Source: Steroidobacteraceae bacterium (GTDB taxonomy: Bacteria; Pseudomonadota; Gammaproteobacteria; Steroidobacterales; Steroidobacteraceae). From it: a stretch of DNA of 10,704 bases. The position numbers and the translations under genes are program-made. The stretch is taken from NCBI GenBank assembly GCA_013044085.1, contig JABEVI010000075.1, forward strand, positions 1 through 10,704. The letters are read 5' to 3'. Shown here in pieces: positions 9,117 through 10,704 of this stretch (positions within the stretch are counted from its first letter, which is position 1; every line of letters begins with the position of its first letter). A model generated the notes under the pieces. The model was not told the DNA's origin. It was given only the letters and a program-made list of their open reading frames with translations, and ran no database searches.

Positions 9117-10642
9117 GCGGCCTCCCCGAGGTGGCGACGCGCCTCGTCCAGGTCGCTGAAGAGGCGCCGCTGCGTGCCGTAGATCTGATAGTCCTCGTGC
9201 CCCTTGCCGGCGATCAAGACGACATCGCCCGCGCCCGCCGCCGCGAGCGCCGTCGCGATCGCCCTCGCACGGTCATGGATCACCTGCGCGACGTGCGACG
9301 TCACGCCCTCGAGAATGGCGCGCACGATCGCCGCCGGATCCTCCGAGCGCGGATTATCGTCGGTGATGATCAGATGGTCGGCGAGCGCATCGGCGATCGC
9401 GCCCATCAACGGCCGCTTGCCGGCGTCACGGTCACCCCCACAACCGAACACGCACCACAAGGCGCCGCGGCAGTGCTCGCGCAGCGCCGTGAGCGCTTTG
9501 CCGAGCGCATCCGGCGTGTGCGCATAATCGATCACCGCGAGCGCCCGCTCCTCGCCGCTCGCCGCCACCAGTTGCATGCGCCCCGGCGGCGCCTCGCAGT
9601 CCCCGAGCGCCGCGACGGCCCCGGCCATAGGTTCACCCACGGCGAGCAGACAGCCGAGCACGAGGATGGCGTTCTCGGCGTTGAAGCGGCCGATCAGTTT
9701 CGTGCGCAGCGTCGCCCGGCCGTAGCTGCCCTCGATCGCAAGACGCGTGCCGCGCGACTGCGCCGCGACCTCGAGCGCATACAAGCGTCGCGATGCCGGC
9801 TCATCGGCGCCGTCGGCGCCGCCCACCCAGACCGCCGTCAACGCCGCCTGCCCCGCGCAACGCTGTGCCAGTTCGCGACCGAAGGGGTCGCCGACGTTGA
9901 TCACCATCCGCCGCAGGCCGGGAAATTCGAACAGCCGCGACTTCGCGGCCGCATAGGCCTGCATCGTGCCGTGGTAGTCGAGATGATCGCGGCTGAGGTT
10001 CGTAAACGCCGCGCAGGCGAGACGCACGCCGTCGATCCGATGCTGATCGAGCGCGTGCGAGGAGACCTCCATCGCAACGACGCCGACGCCTTCGCTGCGC
10101 ATCGCGGCGAGCCTTCGGTGCACGCTGATCGCATCGGCGGTCGTGTGACTCTGCGCAACCAGTCGCCCGATCCGCCCCCAGCCGATCGTGCCGGCGTAGC
10201 CGGCGCGCGTTCCCAGGCGCTCGAACGCCTGCGCGAGAAGGTACGCGCACGTCGTCTTGCCGTTCGTGCCGGTGAACGCCAGCACCTGCATCGCGGCCGA
10301 CGGTTCGCCGAAGAAGCGGTCGGCGATCGACCCGACGAGACTCGACAAATTCCGGACCGGCGCGGCGAACACGCCGGCGGGCAACGACGGCGGCGCCGAG
10401 CGCCCGTCCGGCTCCCACAACACCGCGACCGCACCACGGCTGACCGCGTCCGCGCAATGCGCAAGGCCGTGCGTATTGCGGCCCGGCAGCGCGAAGAACA
10501 AGCTGCCGGGCCGCGCCTCGCGGCTGTCGAGCGTCAGATCCGACACGCTGACGCCGCCCGGCACGCCAATGCCGCCCGGCACGCTCATGCCGTCGAGCAG
10601 GGCGTTCAAGGCGACCGCGGCGCTGGGCAGGGGCGCGTTCAT
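9113..10642 (-). CDS. murE: UDP-MurNAc-dipeptide--meso-diaminopimelate ligase (MurE)
   Basis: Cytoplasmic ATP-dependent ligase that adds the third residue of the stem peptide. It has 509 residues against 495 in E. coli. LTLDSREARPGSLF (36-49) lies in the UDP-binding domain, GTNGKTT (125-131) is the P-loop, HTTADA (166-171) and MEVSSHALDQHR (191-202) contact substrate in relatives, and FTNLSRDHLDYHG (213-225) follows. Lys234 (AAAKSRLF) is at the carbamoylated lysine position. DDNPRSEDP (428-436) contains the DNPR signature of enzymes that select meso-diaminopimelate rather than lysine, so the wall should be DAP-type, as in other Gram-negatives. GKGHEDYQI (479-487) ends the catalytic part. Extra length near the N-terminus includes a duplicated VPGG segment (residues 19-30). 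The ATG overlaps the ftsI stop by 4 bases; only a weak GAG lies upstream. Confidence 0.97.
   Translation of the reverse strand: MNAPLPSAAVALNALLDGMSVPGGIGVPGGVSVSDLTLDSREARPGSLFFALPGRNTHGLAHCADAVSRGAVAVLWEPDGRSAPPSLPAGVFAAPVRNLSSLVGSIADRFFGEPSAAMQVLAFTGTNGKTTCAYLLAQAFERLGTRAGYAGTIGWGRIGRLVAQSHTTADAISVHRRLAAMRSEGVGVVAMEVSSHALDQHRIDGVRLACAAFTNLSRDHLDYHGTMQAYAAAKSRLFEFPGLRRMVINVGDPFGRELAQRCAGQAALTAVWVGGADGADEPASRRLYALEVAAQSRGTRLAIEGSYGRATLRTKLIGRFNAENAILVLGCLLAVGEPMAGAVAALGDCEAPPGRMQLVAASGEERALAVIDYAHTPDALGKALTALREHCRGALWCVFGCGGDRDAGKRPLMGAIADALADHLIITDDNPRSEDPAAIVRAILEGVTSHVAQVIHDRARAIATALAAAGAGDVVLIAGKGHEDYQIYGTQRRLFSDLDEARRHLGEAA
9121..9127 (-). promoter_or_regulatory. Strong ribosome binding site for the GTG start of murF
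   Basis: GGGGAGG, with 4 bases between its end and the GTG at 9116, inside the final codons of murE. It is the longest Shine-Dalgarno match seen at any start in the window and serves the only non-ATG start, which supports GTG as the true initiator. Confidence 0.75.
10553..10588. repeat. Two tandem 18-base units near the murE start
   Basis: Two adjacent 18-base copies (10553-10570 and 10571-10588) match at 16 of 18 positions. In MurE they encode MSVPGG followed by IGVPGG (residues 19-30), just before the conserved LTLDSR segment, and the next residues VSVS may be a decayed third copy. The unit is a multiple of three, so the frame is kept. It probably lies in a surface linker of the UDP-binding domain. 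Confidence 0.85.
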
Positions 10643-10704
10643 GGCGTCTCGTTGAGGCGCACGAGCGTTGCCGCCGGCACGTTCTGCAGATCATCCGGCG
10701 GCAC
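10639..10704 (-). CDS. ftsI: Septal peptidoglycan transpeptidase FtsI (PBP3), last 21 codons
   Basis: Only the C-terminal tail is in the window; the gene enters from the right edge in frame and ends with a TGA at 10641-10639 that overlaps the murE ATG by 4 bases. The visible residues begin VPPDDLQNVP. From memory this resembles the NVPPDNLP tail of Pseudomonas PBP3. Position directly upstream of murE, overlap, and tail similarity together support FtsI, the class B transpeptidase that crosslinks septal peptidoglycan and partners with FtsW. No catalytic motif is visible, so the call rests mainly on gene order. Confidence 0.85.
   Translation of the reverse strand: MPPDDLQNVPAATLVRLNETP

Noticed and set aside
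7536..9182. 548-codon open frame on the plus strand opposite murF
   Set aside because: Same pattern: antisense to a conserved gene, biased composition and no motif.

Overview
This window holds a run of the division and cell wall (dcw) cluster, read entirely from the minus strand (right to left). In transcription order it contains the last 21 codons of ftsI, then complete murE, murF, mraY, murD, ftsW, murG, murC and murB, then most of ddl, which runs off the left edge. Every gene is intact. There is no RNA gene, mobile element, CRISPR array, promoter or terminator that I can support, and no non-coding stretch longer than 6 bases.

The host is probably a G+C-rich Gammaproteobacterium. The order ftsI-murE-murF-mraY-murD-ftsW-murG-murC is the beta/gammaproteobacterial one. 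The MraY, MurC, FtsW and Ddl sequences read like those of E. coli and Pseudomonas from memory, and the FtsI tail resembles the Pseudomonas PBP3 tail. The codons are strongly biased to G or C in third position. The presence of murB between murC and ddl differs from E. coli and is known from alphaproteobacteria and some non-enteric gammaproteobacteria. I cannot name the genus.

The genes form one pathway. MurB reduces the MurA product to UDP-MurNAc. MurC, MurD and MurE add L-Ala, D-Glu and meso-diaminopimelate. Ddl makes D-Ala-D-Ala and MurF attaches it. MraY moves the muropeptide to undecaprenyl phosphate (lipid I) and MurG adds GlcNAc (lipid II). FtsW polymerises lipid II at the septum with its partner transpeptidase FtsI. 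MurA is the only cytoplasmic step missing from the window. The cluster genes mraZ, rsmH and ftsL are expected to the right, and ftsQ, ftsA and ftsZ to the left.

The layout is extremely compact. Eight of the nine junctions are 4-base stop/start overlaps (seven ATGA, one GTGA), and only murF-mraY has a gap, of 6 bases. From ftsW to ddl each start is preceded by GGAG at a nearly fixed distance of 7 or 8 bases. This points to tight translational coupling on one polycistronic message.

I found no undescribed system. The most interesting points are inside these ordinary genes: MurF has Glu where the E. coli enzyme has its functional carbamoyl-lysine (Lys202), the initiation signals appear to dictate the last codons of each upstream gene, FtsW has an Arg for a normally conserved Gly, and MurE carries an in-frame 18-base duplication.
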